Assembly: GCF_004923205.2 (NCBI RefSeq)
Contig: NZ_SELD02000018.1
Span: 62,001-126,000, forward strand
Direction: 5' to 3'
DNA: 64,000 bases
Source: Paracoccus aeridis
Lineage (GTDB): Bacteria; Pseudomonadota; Alphaproteobacteria; Rhodobacterales; Rhodobacteraceae
The notes beneath the pieces were generated by a model. That model did no database searches. It was not told the origin of the DNA and worked only from the letters and a program-made list of their open reading frames with translations. Position numbers and translations under genes: made by a program. Below, one piece after another: positions 39,664 to 50,136 of this stretch. Position 1 is the first letter of the stretch. Each line of letters opens with the position of its first letter.

Positions 39664-41712
39664 ATGCGCCGCTCCCTTCCCTTCCTGCTGATGGCGAGCG
39701 TCGCCATGCCCGCGTCCGCGCAGGACAGCATCGTGCTCGACACCGTCGTGCTGGAGGCGGAAAGCGACGACACGCTGACCCAGTCGGGCTATGTCGCGAC
39801 CGTGTCGCGGCAGGCGACCAAGCTGGACACGCCGGTGGCCGAGATCCCGCAGGCGGTGACGGTCGTCACGCAGGACCAGATCGAGGACCAGCGCCCGCGC
39901 ACGCTGAACGAGACGCTGAACTACACCGCCAGCGCCAACTCCAACAACTACGGCTTCGACACCCGCTTCGACGCCTTCACGCTGCGCGGCTTCCCGGCCT
40001 ACTACAACGGCGTCTTCCGCGACGGGCTGCGCGTCTTCAACTCGCCCACCGCGATCTACAAGGCCGAGCCCTACGGGACCGAGGGGATCGCGATCCTCAA
40101 GGGTCCGGCCTCGTCGCTCTATGGCGTGAGCGGCCCGGGCGGGATCGTCAACATCGTGACCAAGCGGCCGCTGGACAGGCCCTACCGCGAGATCGAGGCC
40201 GCGACCGGCGCCAACGACCGCGCGCAGCTGGCCTTCGACCTGTCGGGGCCGATGCGGGACGACCGCTTCAGCTACCGGCTGACCGCGCTGCACCGGAACG
40301 CCAACACCGATCTGCCCGGCTACGCCGACGACAAGACCTACCTCGCCCCGGCGCTCCGCTACGACGATGGCGTGACGAAGGTGACGGTGCTGGCGGAACT
40401 GTCGGAGACGCTGACCGGCGGCACGGCGGCGTTCTTCAACCCGGCGCTGGGCGAGGTCTCGGACCTGTATGAGGGCGACCCGGACTACAACGACTTCCGC
40501 CAGCAGCAGTGGCGCCTTGGCTACGAGGTCGAGCATCGCCTGACCGACGCGATCACCCTGCGCCAGAACGCGCGGATCACGCATGTGGACGCGGACCTTG
40601 AATACAGCGGCCACTACCCGGCCGGGGCGACGCTCGCGCGCTACTGGGGCCACTACCTCGAAGAGGTGGACAGCACGTCTGTCGACACCGCGCTGCAGTG
40701 GAACGGCCAGACCGGCGCGGTCACGCACGAGGTGCTGGCGGGCATCGACGTGACCCGTGCCGACTACGAGGCGCGGAGCCTTCTGGACTACGTCTCTGCC
40801 GCCTCCGCAGACGCGCAGGACGTGCCGTTCGCCAACGGGCAGGACACCGTGCAGAAGGGCATCTACCTGCACGACCAGATGAGCTGGGGCCGGCTCAGCG
40901 GCTTTGCGAGCGTCCGCTTCGACAGGGTGGACACGACCTCGATCGCGTCTGACCGCACGCGCACCACCCAGGACGACAGCGGCCGGTCCGGGCGGATCGG
41001 CGCCAGCTACCGCTGGGATTCGGGACTGGTCGCCTATGGCAACCTGTCCACGTCCTTCGCGCCCAACATCGGCGTCGTCTATGACGACGTGACGACCGAC
41101 GTGACCCGCCCCGCCAACCCGACCCGGTCCACCCAGTGCGAGATCGGCCTGAAATACGCCCCCGACGACACCAACCTGCTGGTCACCGCCTCGCTCTTCG
41201 ACATCGACCAGCGCGACGGCGTGGTCTACGACGCCTCGACCGGGCCCAACAAGCAGCGCCAGCTGGACCTGAACAGCCGGGGGATCGAGCTGGAAGCGGC
41301 CGCGTCGTGGGACAATGGCTGGTCCACCGTCGCGAGCTACACCCACATGCGCCTGAAGATCGAGGAAGGCGCCGCCGGCACCGACGGCAACGAGCTTTCC
41401 GGCACGCCCAACGACGTGCTGTCGCTGTGGGGCAAGTACGACTTCAAGGATGGCCGGGCCGCGGGTCTGGGGCTGGGCGCGGGCATCCGCTATGTCGGCG
41501 AGAGCTACGGCGACGACCTGAACACGATCCGGAACGACGATCGCGTGTTCGTGGACCTGGCCGCGACCTGGGACGTGCCGCAGGCGCCGGGCGTGCAGGC
41601 GCAGCTGAACGTCAAGAACGTCTTCGACAGCGAGAAGCAGACCTGCACCTCGGCCTTCTGCTATCGCGACGAGGGCCGCACCTGGACCGCCAGCCTGCGC
41701 AAGCGGTTCTGA
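39664..41712 (+). CDS. TonB-dependent siderophore receptor
   Basis: 682 residues. Signal peptide MRRSLPFLLMASVAMPASA (cleavage before QDS), plug domain (about 50-170, with EIPQAVTVVTQDQIEDQ and LKGPASSLYGVSGPGGIVN) and a 22-strand-type barrel ending in the aromatic C-terminus SLRKRF. A cysteine pair TCTSAFCY near the end is typical of ferrichrome/hydroxamate-type receptors. Outer-membrane uptake of ferric siderophore driven by TonB. First gene of a three-gene operon; the siderophore itself cannot be told. Confidence 0.93.
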   Translation: MRRSLPFLLMASVAMPASAQDSIVLDTVVLEAESDDTLTQSGYVATVSRQATKLDTPVAEIPQAVTVVTQDQIEDQRPRTLNETLNYTASANSNNYGFDTRFDAFTLRGFPAYYNGVFRDGLRVFNSPTAIYKAEPYGTEGIAILKGPASSLYGVSGPGGIVNIVTKRPLDRPYREIEAATGANDRAQLAFDLSGPMRDDRFSYRLTALHRNANTDLPGYADDKTYLAPALRYDDGVTKVTVLAELSETLTGGTAAFFNPALGEVSDLYEGDPDYNDFRQQQWRLGYEVEHRLTDAITLRQNARITHVDADLEYSGHYPAGATLARYWGHYLEEVDSTSVDTALQWNGQTGAVTHEVLAGIDVTRADYEARSLLDYVSAASADAQDVPFANGQDTVQKGIYLHDQMSWGRLSGFASVRFDRVDTTSIASDRTRTTQDDSGRSGRIGASYRWDSGLVAYGNLSTSFAPNIGVVYDDVTTDVTRPANPTRSTQCEIGLKYAPDDTNLLVTASLFDIDQRDGVVYDASTGPNKQRQLDLNSRGIELEAAASWDNGWSTVASYTHMRLKIEEGAAGTDGNELSGTPNDVLSLWGKYDFKDGRAAGLGLGAGIRYVGESYGDDLNTIRNDDRVFVDLAATWDVPQAPGVQAQLNVKNVFDSEKQTCTSAFCYRDEGRTWTASLRKRF

Positions 41713-41715
41713 CGG

Positions 41716-42927
41716 ATGGGACAGGCGGGCCAGGGCAGGTTGCTGGGGGGTCTCTGGGCCGCCTACGCGGCGCAAAGCGTTATCGGCGGGCTGACATGGG
41801 GCGGCCTGCCGGCGGTGCTGCGCGACCGGGGCCTGCCGCTGGACCGGATCGGCCTGCTGTCGCTTCTGATCCTGCCCTGGGCGGTCAAGTTCCTGTGGAG
41901 CCCGTGGGTCGAGGCCGCGCGCGTGCCGCCCGGCCGCGCCGTCCGCACGGCGGCCGTCGTGACGACCGGCGGCGCCGCCGCCGTCGCGGGGCTGGTCGTG
42001 ACCGGGCTTCTGCCGCTGCACCCGCTGCTGCCCGTGCTCGCGGCGCTGCTGGTCGTGGCCTTCGCAACCGCAACCGTGGACATCGCGGTGGACGGCCATG
42101 CGGTCGGCGCGCTGGAGGGCCGCTCGCTGGGCTGGGGCAACGCCGCGCAGGTGGGCGGGGCCTATGTCGGCTCGGCCATCGGCGGCGGGCTGTTCGTCGT
42201 CATGGTCGCGCGCTGGGGCTGGACGGCGGGAACGCTGGCCATGGCGGCGCTGGTGGCAGTGCTGCTGGGTGCGTTCATCGCCGTCAGCCGCGACGCCACC
42301 CCCGCGCCCGCCGCCGTGGCGCGGCCGAGCCTGCGCCGCGCCTGGTCGCGGCCGGAAATCCGGCGCGGGCTCGTCCTGACCGCCGCTTTCGTCGTCGCGC
42401 AGAAGGCCGCGATGGGAATGTTCGGCCCCTACCTCATCGACCTCGGCCTGCCGCTGGCCACGGTGGGGCTGCTGGCGGGCGGCGCGAGCCTTGGGCTGGG
42501 GCTTGCCGGCGCGGTCGCAGGCGGCGCGCTGGTCCGCACGATCGGGATCGCCGCCACGCTGCGGGTCGCGCTGGCGCTGCAGGCGCTGCTGCTGGGCGTG
42601 ATGGCGCTGAGCGCCGGGGGCATCGACCTGCCGCGCCCGGTCCTGGTCGGGTCGGCGCTGCTGGCCGGGTCGGCGGTGATGGCGATCGGCTTCACCGCAC
42701 TTTACGCGCAGTTCATGGACTGGGCCGACCCGGCGCAGGGGGGCGTGGACTTCACGCTGTTCCAGTGCCTCGACGGCGCGATCAGCATGGGGCTTGGCGT
42801 CGCAGCCGGGATCGTGGCCGAGGCTTGGGGCTTCGGCGCGCTGTTCACGCTGTGCGCGGGCGCCGCCGGGCTGATGGCGCTGGTCCTGCCGGTCGCGCAC
42901 GCAAGGCTTGCAGGGCACGCCGCATGA
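41716..42927 (+). CDS. MFS siderophore permease, RhtX/FptX-like
   Basis: 403 residues, about 12 transmembrane helices. MFS protein of the AmpG/RhtX-like type; the segment [20 protein letters not shown] resembles the conserved region of RhtX/FptX inner-membrane siderophore importers, which work as single polypeptides in place of an ABC transporter. It begins 3 bp after the receptor stop and overlaps the reductase start by 4 bp. Importer rather than exporter is inferred from the neighbours. Confidence 0.75.
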   Translation: MGQAGQGRLLGGLWAAYAAQSVIGGLTWGGLPAVLRDRGLPLDRIGLLSLLILPWAVKFLWSPWVEAARVPPGRAVRTAAVVTTGGAAAVAGLVVTGLLPLHPLLPVLAALLVVAFATATVDIAVDGHAVGALEGRSLGWGNAAQVGGAYVGSAIGGGLFVVMVARWGWTAGTLAMAALVAVLLGAFIAVSRDATPAPAAVARPSLRRAWSRPEIRRGLVLTAAFVVAQKAAMGMFGPYLIDLGLPLATVGLLAGGASLGLGLAGAVAGGALVRTIGIAATLRVALALQALLLGVMALSAGGIDLPRPVLVGSALLAGSAVMAIGFTALYAQFMDWADPAQGGVDFTLFQCLDGAISMGLGVAAGIVAEAWGFGALFTLCAGAAGLMALVLPVAHARLAGHAA

Positions 42928-43955
42928 TCGAGACATCGCTGCACCCCTGCCGGTCTGAGGCCCGGTCCGCCATCCCCTTCGCCGCGTTCGAGGCGCTGCT
43001 GCGCCACGAGGCCGAGGAGCACGACCTTGCGCTGGGCACTGCCCCGGACGGCTCGGTCTGGGCCGAGGTCGAAGGGGGCGAACTGGGCATCCGCCCCGAC
43101 GGGTCGGGTTGCGTCCTGCTGGTCCACGCGCAGGGGCCCGACTGGCTGCACGCGATCGGCGAAACCGTTGACGAGCACCTGGCCCATCACCTGCCCGGCA
43201 CGGCCGCGCTGCAATGGTCCGGGGCGCGGGCCGCCCACAGGCTGCCGCCGAACTTCAGCCTTGCCCGCATGGTCCGCGTGACCCGGCTGTCGGGCGACTT
43301 CCTGCGGGTCAGGCTGGAAGGCGCGAACCTTGCCCGGCTGGACCGCGACATGATCCATTTCCGCTTCGTCCTGCCCGGCGCGGCCGACACGCCCGCCCGC
43401 TGGCCGCGGGTCGGGGCCGACGGGCGGACGGAATGGCCCCCCGGCCTGCACCGCCCGGCCTACACGGTCAGCGCCATCGACCCGGACGCCGGCTGGCTGG
43501 AAACCGACATCTTCATCCACGCGGGCGGACGGACCTGCGACTTCGCCCAACGCACGCCTCCGGGGGCCGAGGTGGGTCTGACCGGCCCGGGAGGCGGCGG
43601 CATCCCGCGCGCGGCGACCCTGTCGATCGGCGGGGACGAGACCGCCTACCCCGCGCTCGCCCGCATCATCGCGGCGCAAGCAGCCCATGCGCGGATCACG
43701 GCGCAGCTGTTCGGCGACCGGGCGGATTACCCGTTTCCGGCCCATCCCGGCCTCGTGACCAGCCATCGTCCCCGCGCCGAGGCCGCCGTCGCCGCCGAGA
43801 TCGCGACGGCGCCGCCAGCCGACCACTACTGGTTCGCGACGGAAAAGCCGCGGCTGGCGCCCCTGAGGCGCGCGATCCTCGACACCCTCGCGGTGCCAAA
43901 GTCGCGGACCCATCTCGCCGCCTACTGGAACGCGGCGGGATCCGCCGACGACTGA
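42924..43955 (+). CDS. DUF2218-siderophore-interacting FAD reductase fusion
   Basis: 343 residues. The N-terminal 95 residues are a DUF2218 domain ([20 protein letters not shown] region); the rest is a siderophore-interacting protein of the ViuB family, with the FAD-binding [10 protein letters not shown] block, a GPGGGGIP loop and the C-terminal [16 protein letters not shown] block. Reduces ferric siderophore in the cytoplasm to release iron. ATG overlaps the permease stop (ATGA). Convergent with xylB, 14 bp apart. Confidence 0.88.
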   Translation: MIETSLHPCRSEARSAIPFAAFEALLRHEAEEHDLALGTAPDGSVWAEVEGGELGIRPDGSGCVLLVHAQGPDWLHAIGETVDEHLAHHLPGTAALQWSGARAAHRLPPNFSLARMVRVTRLSGDFLRVRLEGANLARLDRDMIHFRFVLPGAADTPARWPRVGADGRTEWPPGLHRPAYTVSAIDPDAGWLETDIFIHAGGRTCDFAQRTPPGAEVGLTGPGGGGIPRAATLSIGGDETAYPALARIIAAQAAHARITAQLFGDRADYPFPAHPGLVTSHRPRAEAAVAAEIATAPPADHYWFATEKPRLAPLRRAILDTLAVPKSRTHLAAYWNAAGSADD

Positions 43956-43966
43956 CCGCCGTCGGC
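43944..43966. terminator. Hairpin spanning convergent stops of the siderophore and polyol operons
   Basis: GCCGACG / CGTCGGC stem (7 bp) with a 9-nt loop, overlapping the last codons of the reductase gene and the 14-bp gap before the xylB stop. No T-run; termination role tentative. Confidence 0.4.
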
Positions 43967-43969
43967 CGC

Positions 43970-45397
43970 TCAGCCCCGATACAGCGACCTGAACAGCGCC
44001 AGCCGGTCCGCGAACGCCGCGGCCAGGGCCGGGTCGGGCGCGATCTCGGCCGCGATGCGGGGTGGCGTGCAGACCTGCGCCGGGTCCGCGCCGGTCGCCG
44101 CCATCATCCCCAGCCGCGCGGCACCGAAGGCGGCGCCGAAGTCGCCCGCCTCGGGCACCAGCACCGGCAGCCCCAGGGCGGTCGCGATCGCGCCGAGCCA
44201 GTAGTCCGAGCGCGCCCCGCCCCCGAGCGCCAGCAGCGCCTGCGGGTCCGACCCCGCCGCCCTCAGCGCGTCCATGCAGTCGGCCAGCGCGAAGGCCACC
44301 CCTTCGAGCACCGCGCGCGTCAGCGCGGCCCGGTCGGTCGAGGCGGACAGCCCCTCGAACCGCGCGCGCGCCGTCGCGTCGTTGTGCGGCGTCCGCTCGC
44401 CCGAGAGATAGGGCAGGAACGTGACCTCGCCCGGCGCCTGCAACGGTCCCAGCCCGCCCGTCAGCTCGGCCGCGCGCGCCCCGGTGATCGAGGCGAGCCA
44501 TTCGACCGCGGCCGAGGCCGACAGGATCACGCTCATCTGGTGCCACATGCCGGGCAGCGCGTGGCAGAAGGCGTGGACCGCGCTTTCCGGGCGCGGCAGG
44601 TAGCGGTCGGTCGCGGCGAAGATCACGCCCGAGGTGCCGAGCGACACGAACCCCTGCCCCTCGGCGACGGTGCCTGCGCCGACGGCAGTCGCGGCGTTGT
44701 CGCCCGCGCCGCCCGCGACGACGATGCCGGGGGGCAGGCCCAGTTCCCGCGCCAGGCCAGCGCGCAGCTGGCCGGACGGGGCGTTCCCCTCGACCAGGTC
44801 CGGCATCTGGTCGCGGCGCATGCCGGACGCCGAAAGCAGCGCGTCCGACCACGCCCGCGCGCCGGTGTCGAGCCAGCTGGTGCCGGCGGCGTCCGACATC
44901 TCGGCCACGTGCCCGCCGGTGAGCCACAGCCGCAGGTAGTCCTTGGGCAGCAGCACCCTGGCCACGCGGGAAAAGGCAGCGGGTTCGTTCTCGGCCATCC
45001 AGACCAGCTTCGGCGCGGTGAAGCCGGGAAAGACGATGTTGCCCGAAACCGCGCGGAATTGCGGGTCCGCGTCCAGCCGCGCGGCCTGCGCGGCGCTGCG
45101 GCCGTCGTTCCACAGGATCGCGGGGCGGATCACCTGGTCGCCCGCGTCCACCGTCACCGCACCGTGCATCTGGCCCGACAGGCCGATGCCCCGGACGGCG
45201 GAAAGGTCATGGCCCGCGCGCAGCTGGGCCAGCGCCGCGCGGGTCGCCTCGATCCAGTCGGCGGGGGCCTGCTCGGACCAGCCGGGGCGCGGGCGCGAGA
45301 CGGTCAGCGGCGCCGTGGCCGAGGCGACGACGTTCGCGCCATCGTCCATCAGCAGCGCCTTCACCCCGGACGTGCCCAGATCGATGCCCAGATACAT
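43970..45397 (-). CDS. xylB: Xylulokinase
   Basis: 475-residue FGGY carbohydrate kinase: phosphate-binding YLGIDLGTSGVKALLMD at the N-terminus, LSGQMHGAV, ILWNDGRSAAQ, and the adenosine motif LALGGGARSDYWL. Phosphorylates D-xylulose, the product of arabitol or xylitol oxidation, for entry into the pentose phosphate pathway. Start at 45397 (MYLGIDLG) gives the family N-terminus. Last gene of the polyol operon, 4 bp after the HAD gene. Confidence 0.92.
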   Translation of the reverse strand: MYLGIDLGTSGVKALLMDDGANVVASATAPLTVSRPRPGWSEQAPADWIEATRAALAQLRAGHDLSAVRGIGLSGQMHGAVTVDAGDQVIRPAILWNDGRSAAQAARLDADPQFRAVSGNIVFPGFTAPKLVWMAENEPAAFSRVARVLLPKDYLRLWLTGGHVAEMSDAAGTSWLDTGARAWSDALLSASGMRRDQMPDLVEGNAPSGQLRAGLARELGLPPGIVVAGGAGDNAATAVGAGTVAEGQGFVSLGTSGVIFAATDRYLPRPESAVHAFCHALPGMWHQMSVILSASAAVEWLASITGARAAELTGGLGPLQAPGEVTFLPYLSGERTPHNDATARARFEGLSASTDRAALTRAVLEGVAFALADCMDALRAAGSDPQALLALGGGARSDYWLGAIATALGLPVLVPEAGDFGAAFGAARLGMMAATGADPAQVCTPPRIAAEIAPDPALAAAFADRLALFRSLYRG

Positions 45398-45401
45398 GCG
45401 C

Positions 45402-46067
45402 CTAGTCCCCCAGCAGCCGCGCGATGGTCGCGGGCAGTTCGGCCGCGTCCGCCACGATGGCATCGGGGTGGAGCGCAGGCAACCGCTCGGCCAGCCGCGC
45501 CTGGACCGCGTGGCTGCCGGCGGTAAGGCCGATCACCCGCATCCCCGCCGCCTTCGCCGCGCGCACGCCCGCGGCGCTGTCCTCGATCACGATGCAGTCG
45601 GCGGGTGCGACGCCAAGCCGTTCCGCGGCGAACAGGAACAGGTCCGGCGCGGGCTTGCCGCGCGCCACCTGCGTCGCCGAATAGATATGCGGCGCGAAGC
45701 GGTCCCACAGACCGGTCAGCTTCAGCGTCAGCTCAAGCCTCGGCAGGGTCGAGGACGACGCGCAGGCGCGCGGCATGTGGTCCATCAGGTCGAGCGCGCG
45801 GGCGATGCCCCGGATCGGCTGCAACTCGGCCCGGAACCGCGCGGCGAGGCTGGCCCGGTAGGCGTCGAGCTGCGAGGTGACGTCGATCCCGTGCTCGCCC
45901 TGGTAGATGCCGAGGATCTCGGACAGGGGACGACCGATCATGCGGTCGAAGATGTCGGCATCCTCGACGGGGACGCCCGCGCCGCGCAGCAGCGCGCCGA
46001 GTTCGGCCACCGACAGCGGCTCGCTGTCGACCAGCACCCCGTCGCAATCGAAGATGAGCGCGGTCAC
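45402..46067 (-). CDS. HAD phosphatase/phosphomutase, beta-PGM-like, in the polyol operon
   Basis: 221 residues. Nucleophile motif FDCDGVLVDSE at the N-terminus, motif II SSST, motif III lysine in RGKPAPDLFL and motif IV IEDSAAGVRAA, giving a subfamily IA HAD with a helical cap. Such proteins dephosphorylate sugar phosphates or act as phosphomutases. GTG start at 46067 overlaps the mannitol dehydrogenase stop (GTGA). In a polyol operon it could remove inhibitory sugar phosphates (inference). Substrate unknown. Confidence 0.85.
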   Translation of the reverse strand: MTALIFDCDGVLVDSEPLSVAELGALLRGAGVPVEDADIFDRMIGRPLSEILGIYQGEHGIDVTSQLDAYRASLAARFRAELQPIRGIARALDLMDHMPRACASSSTLPRLELTLKLTGLWDRFAPHIYSATQVARGKPAPDLFLFAAERLGVAPADCIVIEDSAAGVRAAKAAGMRVIGLTAGSHAVQARLAERLPALHPDAIVADAAELPATIARLLGD

Positions 46068-47524
46068 GATCCCAGATAGTCCCGCAGCGTGGCCGCCGTG
46101 CCGCGGTCCCACAGCATGGCAAGCCGGCGCGCGAACGGCCCGGCGAAGCGCGCATCCTGCCCTGTCGCGCCGTAGATGTCGGTCATGCCGAGCCACGCCT
46201 GCGGGTCGGTCCGCGCCGCCTGCGCAGCTGCCGTCAGGCGGTCCCAGTTCGGATCATTGGGTTCGATCGCGCTTCCGTCGTCGGCGGTGCCCGCGCAGTA
46301 GCGGCACCAGAGCGCGGATTCGAGCGCCAGCCCATCCACGGGCAGGCCCCGGTTCAGGCGGTCGGCGATCGTCGGGATGATGAACTTCGGCTGCCGGTTG
46401 GACCCGTCGAGGCAGAGCCGCCGCACCGTGTCGCCGATCTTGGGGTTGGCGCAGCGTTCCTTCACCTTCTCGAAATAGGCGTTCAGGTCGGTGTTCGGGA
46501 CCTCGGGGACGACGGGGATGATCTCCTCCGTCTCGACCTTGTCGAGGAAGGCGCGGACGAGGTCGTCCTCCATCGCCTCGTGGACGAAGTGGATGCCCAT
46601 CAGACCGGCCGGATAGGCCAGCGTGGCGTGGCCGCCGTTGAGGATGCGGATCTTCATCATCTCCCACGGGGTCACGTCGGCGACGAACTCCACCCCCGCA
46701 TCCTCCAGCGGCGGGCGGCCGGCGGGGAAGTTGTCTTCCAGCACCCACTGGATGAAGTCCTCGGCGAAGACGGGGCTCGCGTCGTCCACGCCGAAGTCGT
46801 CGCGGATCATGGCCCGCTCGCGGTCGCTGGTCGCGGGCGTGATCCGGTCCACCATGCCGTTCGGGAAGGCGACGTTCCCCGCGATCCAGTCCGCGAGGTC
46901 CGCGTCCGACAGGCGCGCGGTCTCGACGACGGCCTCGCGCGTGACGACTCCGTTATGGGGGATGTTGTCGCAGGACATGACCGTGAATGGCGGCAGCCCC
47001 GCCGCGCGCCGCGCCCGCAGACCGGCGACGAGCATCCCGAACACCGTCCGCGGCGCATCGGGGTTCGCGCCATCGGCGGCGATGTCGGGATGCGCCGGGT
47101 CGAAATGCCCCGTGCTGGCGTCGATGAAATAGCCGCCCTCGGTGATCGTCAGGCTGGCGATCTTCGTTTCCGGCGCGGCCAGCCGCGCCACGATTGCGGC
47201 GGCGTCGGCGGCGGGCAGGTAGTCCACCATCGCGCCGATCACGCGCGCGTCGGACCGTTCCGCCGATTGCTCGACCACGGTGTAAAGGCAGCCCTGCGCC
47301 ATGAGCGTCTCGCGCATCCGGGCATCGGACGGCATCACGCCCGCGCCGATGATGGCGAAGTCGTGCCCCTTGCCTGCGTTCATCAGCCGGTCGAGATAGA
47401 CCGCCTGGTGCGCCCGGTGGAAGTTGCCGAGGCCGAAATGGACGATCCCGCCGGTCAGCGCGGCGCGGTCGTAGGACGGGACGGCGACCGGCAGGCCGCC
47501 AAGGGTGGAGTTCGAAAGTTTCAT
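46064..47524 (-). CDS. mtlK: Mannitol 2-dehydrogenase (long-chain polyol dehydrogenase)
   Basis: 486 residues, the usual length of NAD-dependent polyol-specific long-chain dehydrogenases. N-terminal VHFGLGNFHRAHQAVYLDRL nucleotide-binding block, VMSCDNIPHNG, and the KIRILNGGHATLAY block with the catalytic Lys/Asn/His. Oxidises D-mannitol (and often D-arabitol) to fructose (xylulose). Starts 1 bp after the SDR stop codon and is followed by the overlapping HAD gene. MtlK is the Rhodobacter name for this gene in the same context. Confidence 0.93.
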   Translation of the reverse strand: MKLSNSTLGGLPVAVPSYDRAALTGGIVHFGLGNFHRAHQAVYLDRLMNAGKGHDFAIIGAGVMPSDARMRETLMAQGCLYTVVEQSAERSDARVIGAMVDYLPAADAAAIVARLAAPETKIASLTITEGGYFIDASTGHFDPAHPDIAADGANPDAPRTVFGMLVAGLRARRAAGLPPFTVMSCDNIPHNGVVTREAVVETARLSDADLADWIAGNVAFPNGMVDRITPATSDRERAMIRDDFGVDDASPVFAEDFIQWVLEDNFPAGRPPLEDAGVEFVADVTPWEMMKIRILNGGHATLAYPAGLMGIHFVHEAMEDDLVRAFLDKVETEEIIPVVPEVPNTDLNAYFEKVKERCANPKIGDTVRRLCLDGSNRQPKFIIPTIADRLNRGLPVDGLALESALWCRYCAGTADDGSAIEPNDPNWDRLTAAAQAARTDPQAWLGMTDIYGATGQDARFAGPFARRLAMLWDRGTAATLRDYLGS

Positions 47525-47525
47525 C

Positions 47526-48286
47526 TCAGCTCATCCAGTTGCCGCCGTCGACGTTGTAGGTCTGGGCGACGATGTAGTCGGCCTCGGGCGAGGCGAGGAA
47601 GATCGCCATGCCGGTGAGGTCGGCGGCGGTGCCCATGCGGCCGAAGGGAACGGCGGCGCCGACCTCGGCCTTCTTCTGGCCGCGCGGCTTGCCCTCGTAT
47701 TCCGCGAACTTCGCGTCGACGCCGTCCCAGTGCTCGCCGTCCACCACGCCGGGCGCGATGGCGTTCACGTTGATGCCGTGCCGGATCAGGTCCAGGCCGG
47801 CGGACTGCGTGAGGCTGATGACGGCGGCCTTGGTCGCGCAGTAGACGGCGACCAGCGGCTCGCCGCGGCGGCCCGCCTGGCTCGCCATGTTGATGATCCG
47901 TCCGCCCTGCCCGCGATCGATCATGTGCCGCGCGACCGCCTGCATCGTGAAAAGCGTCCCGCCCACGTTGATCGCGAACAGCCGGTCGTAGCTGTCGCGG
48001 GTGATGTCCACGATGGGGGCAAGGTCGAACAGCGCCGCGTTGTTGACGAGGATGTCGAGATGGCCAAGCGCCGCCACCGCGTCGGCTACGCCCGCGTCGA
48101 TGCTGGACTGGTCGGTCACGTCCATCACGACCGGATGCGCGCCGATCTCCGCGGCCGTCGCCCGCACGCCCGCTTCGTTGATGTCGGCGATGGCGACGCG
48201 CGCGCCCTCGCGGATATAGGCTTCCGCGAAAGCCCGCCCGATCCCGCGCGCCGCCCCGGTGATGAGCGCGGTCTTTCCCTGCAACC

Positions 48287-48290
<4 letters not shown>
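47526..48290 (-). CDS. smoS: Sorbitol (L-iditol) dehydrogenase, SDR family
   Basis: 254 residues. Classical SDR with [10 protein letters not shown] cofactor loop, NNAA element, catalytic Ser in NMASQ and Tyr-x-x-x-Lys as YCATK. Closely resembles SmoS of Rhodobacter sphaeroides in size and in the C-terminal [12 protein letters not shown]. Oxidises D-glucitol to D-fructose with NAD. Its start overlaps the ATPase stop by 4 bp (ATGA). Confidence 0.9.
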
Positions 48291-49285
<995 letters not shown>

Positions 49286-49297
49286 CACCGTTCCTTC

Positions 49298-50128
49298 TTA
49301 TTTCACCGCGCCGAACGTCAGGCCGCGGACAAGTTGCTTCTGGCTGAACCAGCCGAGGATCAGGATCGGCGCGATCGCCATCGTGCTGGCTGCCGAAAGC
49401 TTCGCGTAGAACAGCCCCTCGGGGCTGGAGTAGCCGGCGATGAACGTCGTGAGCGGCGCGGCATTCGCGGTCGTCAGGTTCAGCGTCCAGAACGCCTCGT
49501 TCCACGCAAGGATCACGTTCAGCAGCGCGGTCGACGCGATCCCCGGCACTGCCATCGGGGCAAGGACGTGGCGGATCTCGTCCCAGAGCCGCGCCCCGTC
49601 CATCCGCGCGGCTTCCAGGATCTCGGCCGGGATCTCGCGGAAGTAGGTATAGAGCATCCAGACGATGATCGGCAGGTTGATGAGCATCAGGACGACCAGC
49701 ACGCCCACCCGGCTGTCCAGAAGCCCGAAGCGCTGGAACAGGATGTAGATCGGGATCAGCACGCCGACCGCCGGCATCATCTTGGTGGACAGCATCCACA
49801 TCAGCACGTCGCGGGTGCGGCGCGCGGGCTGGAACGCCATCGACCACGCCGCGGGAATTGCGACCAGCAACCCGACCGCCGTCGATCCCAGAGCGATGAT
49901 GACGGAATTGAGGAAGTGGCTGAAGTAGTTCGACCGCGACTGCACCTCGGCATAGCTCTGCAGCGTCCAGTCGAAGTCGAGGAACCGCGGCGGGCTCGCG
50001 ATGGCGTCGGCCTCGGTCTTGAAGCTGGTGAGGATCGTCCAGAGGATCGGGAAGAAGATGACGATCGCGATGCCCCAGGCGAGCGCGGTCATCACGGCCT
50101 TGCGGGTGGTGGAAACCTTGCGTGCCAT
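49298..50128 (-). CDS. smoG: Polyol ABC transporter permease (MalG-type)
   Basis: 276 residues, six transmembrane helices. EAA motif ILEAARMDGARLWDEIRHVLAP; family features of MalG-type carbohydrate permeases (FFPILWTILTSFKTE, WNEAFWTLNL). ATG at 50128 with GAGGGG upstream. 8 bp after smoF. Confidence 0.93.
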   Translation of the reverse strand: MARKVSTTRKAVMTALAWGIAIVIFFPILWTILTSFKTEADAIASPPRFLDFDWTLQSYAEVQSRSNYFSHFLNSVIIALGSTAVGLLVAIPAAWSMAFQPARRTRDVLMWMLSTKMMPAVGVLIPIYILFQRFGLLDSRVGVLVVLMLINLPIIVWMLYTYFREIPAEILEAARMDGARLWDEIRHVLAPMAVPGIASTALLNVILAWNEAFWTLNLTTANAAPLTTFIAGYSSPEGLFYAKLSAASTMAIAPILILGWFSQKQLVRGLTFGAVK

Positions 50129-50136
50129 GATGCCCC

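Noticed and set aside
39453-39773. Short frames on both strands between aat and the TonB receptor gene
   Set aside because: No Shine-Dalgarno or family resemblance; they cross the AT-rich promoter and the signal-peptide part of the receptor gene.
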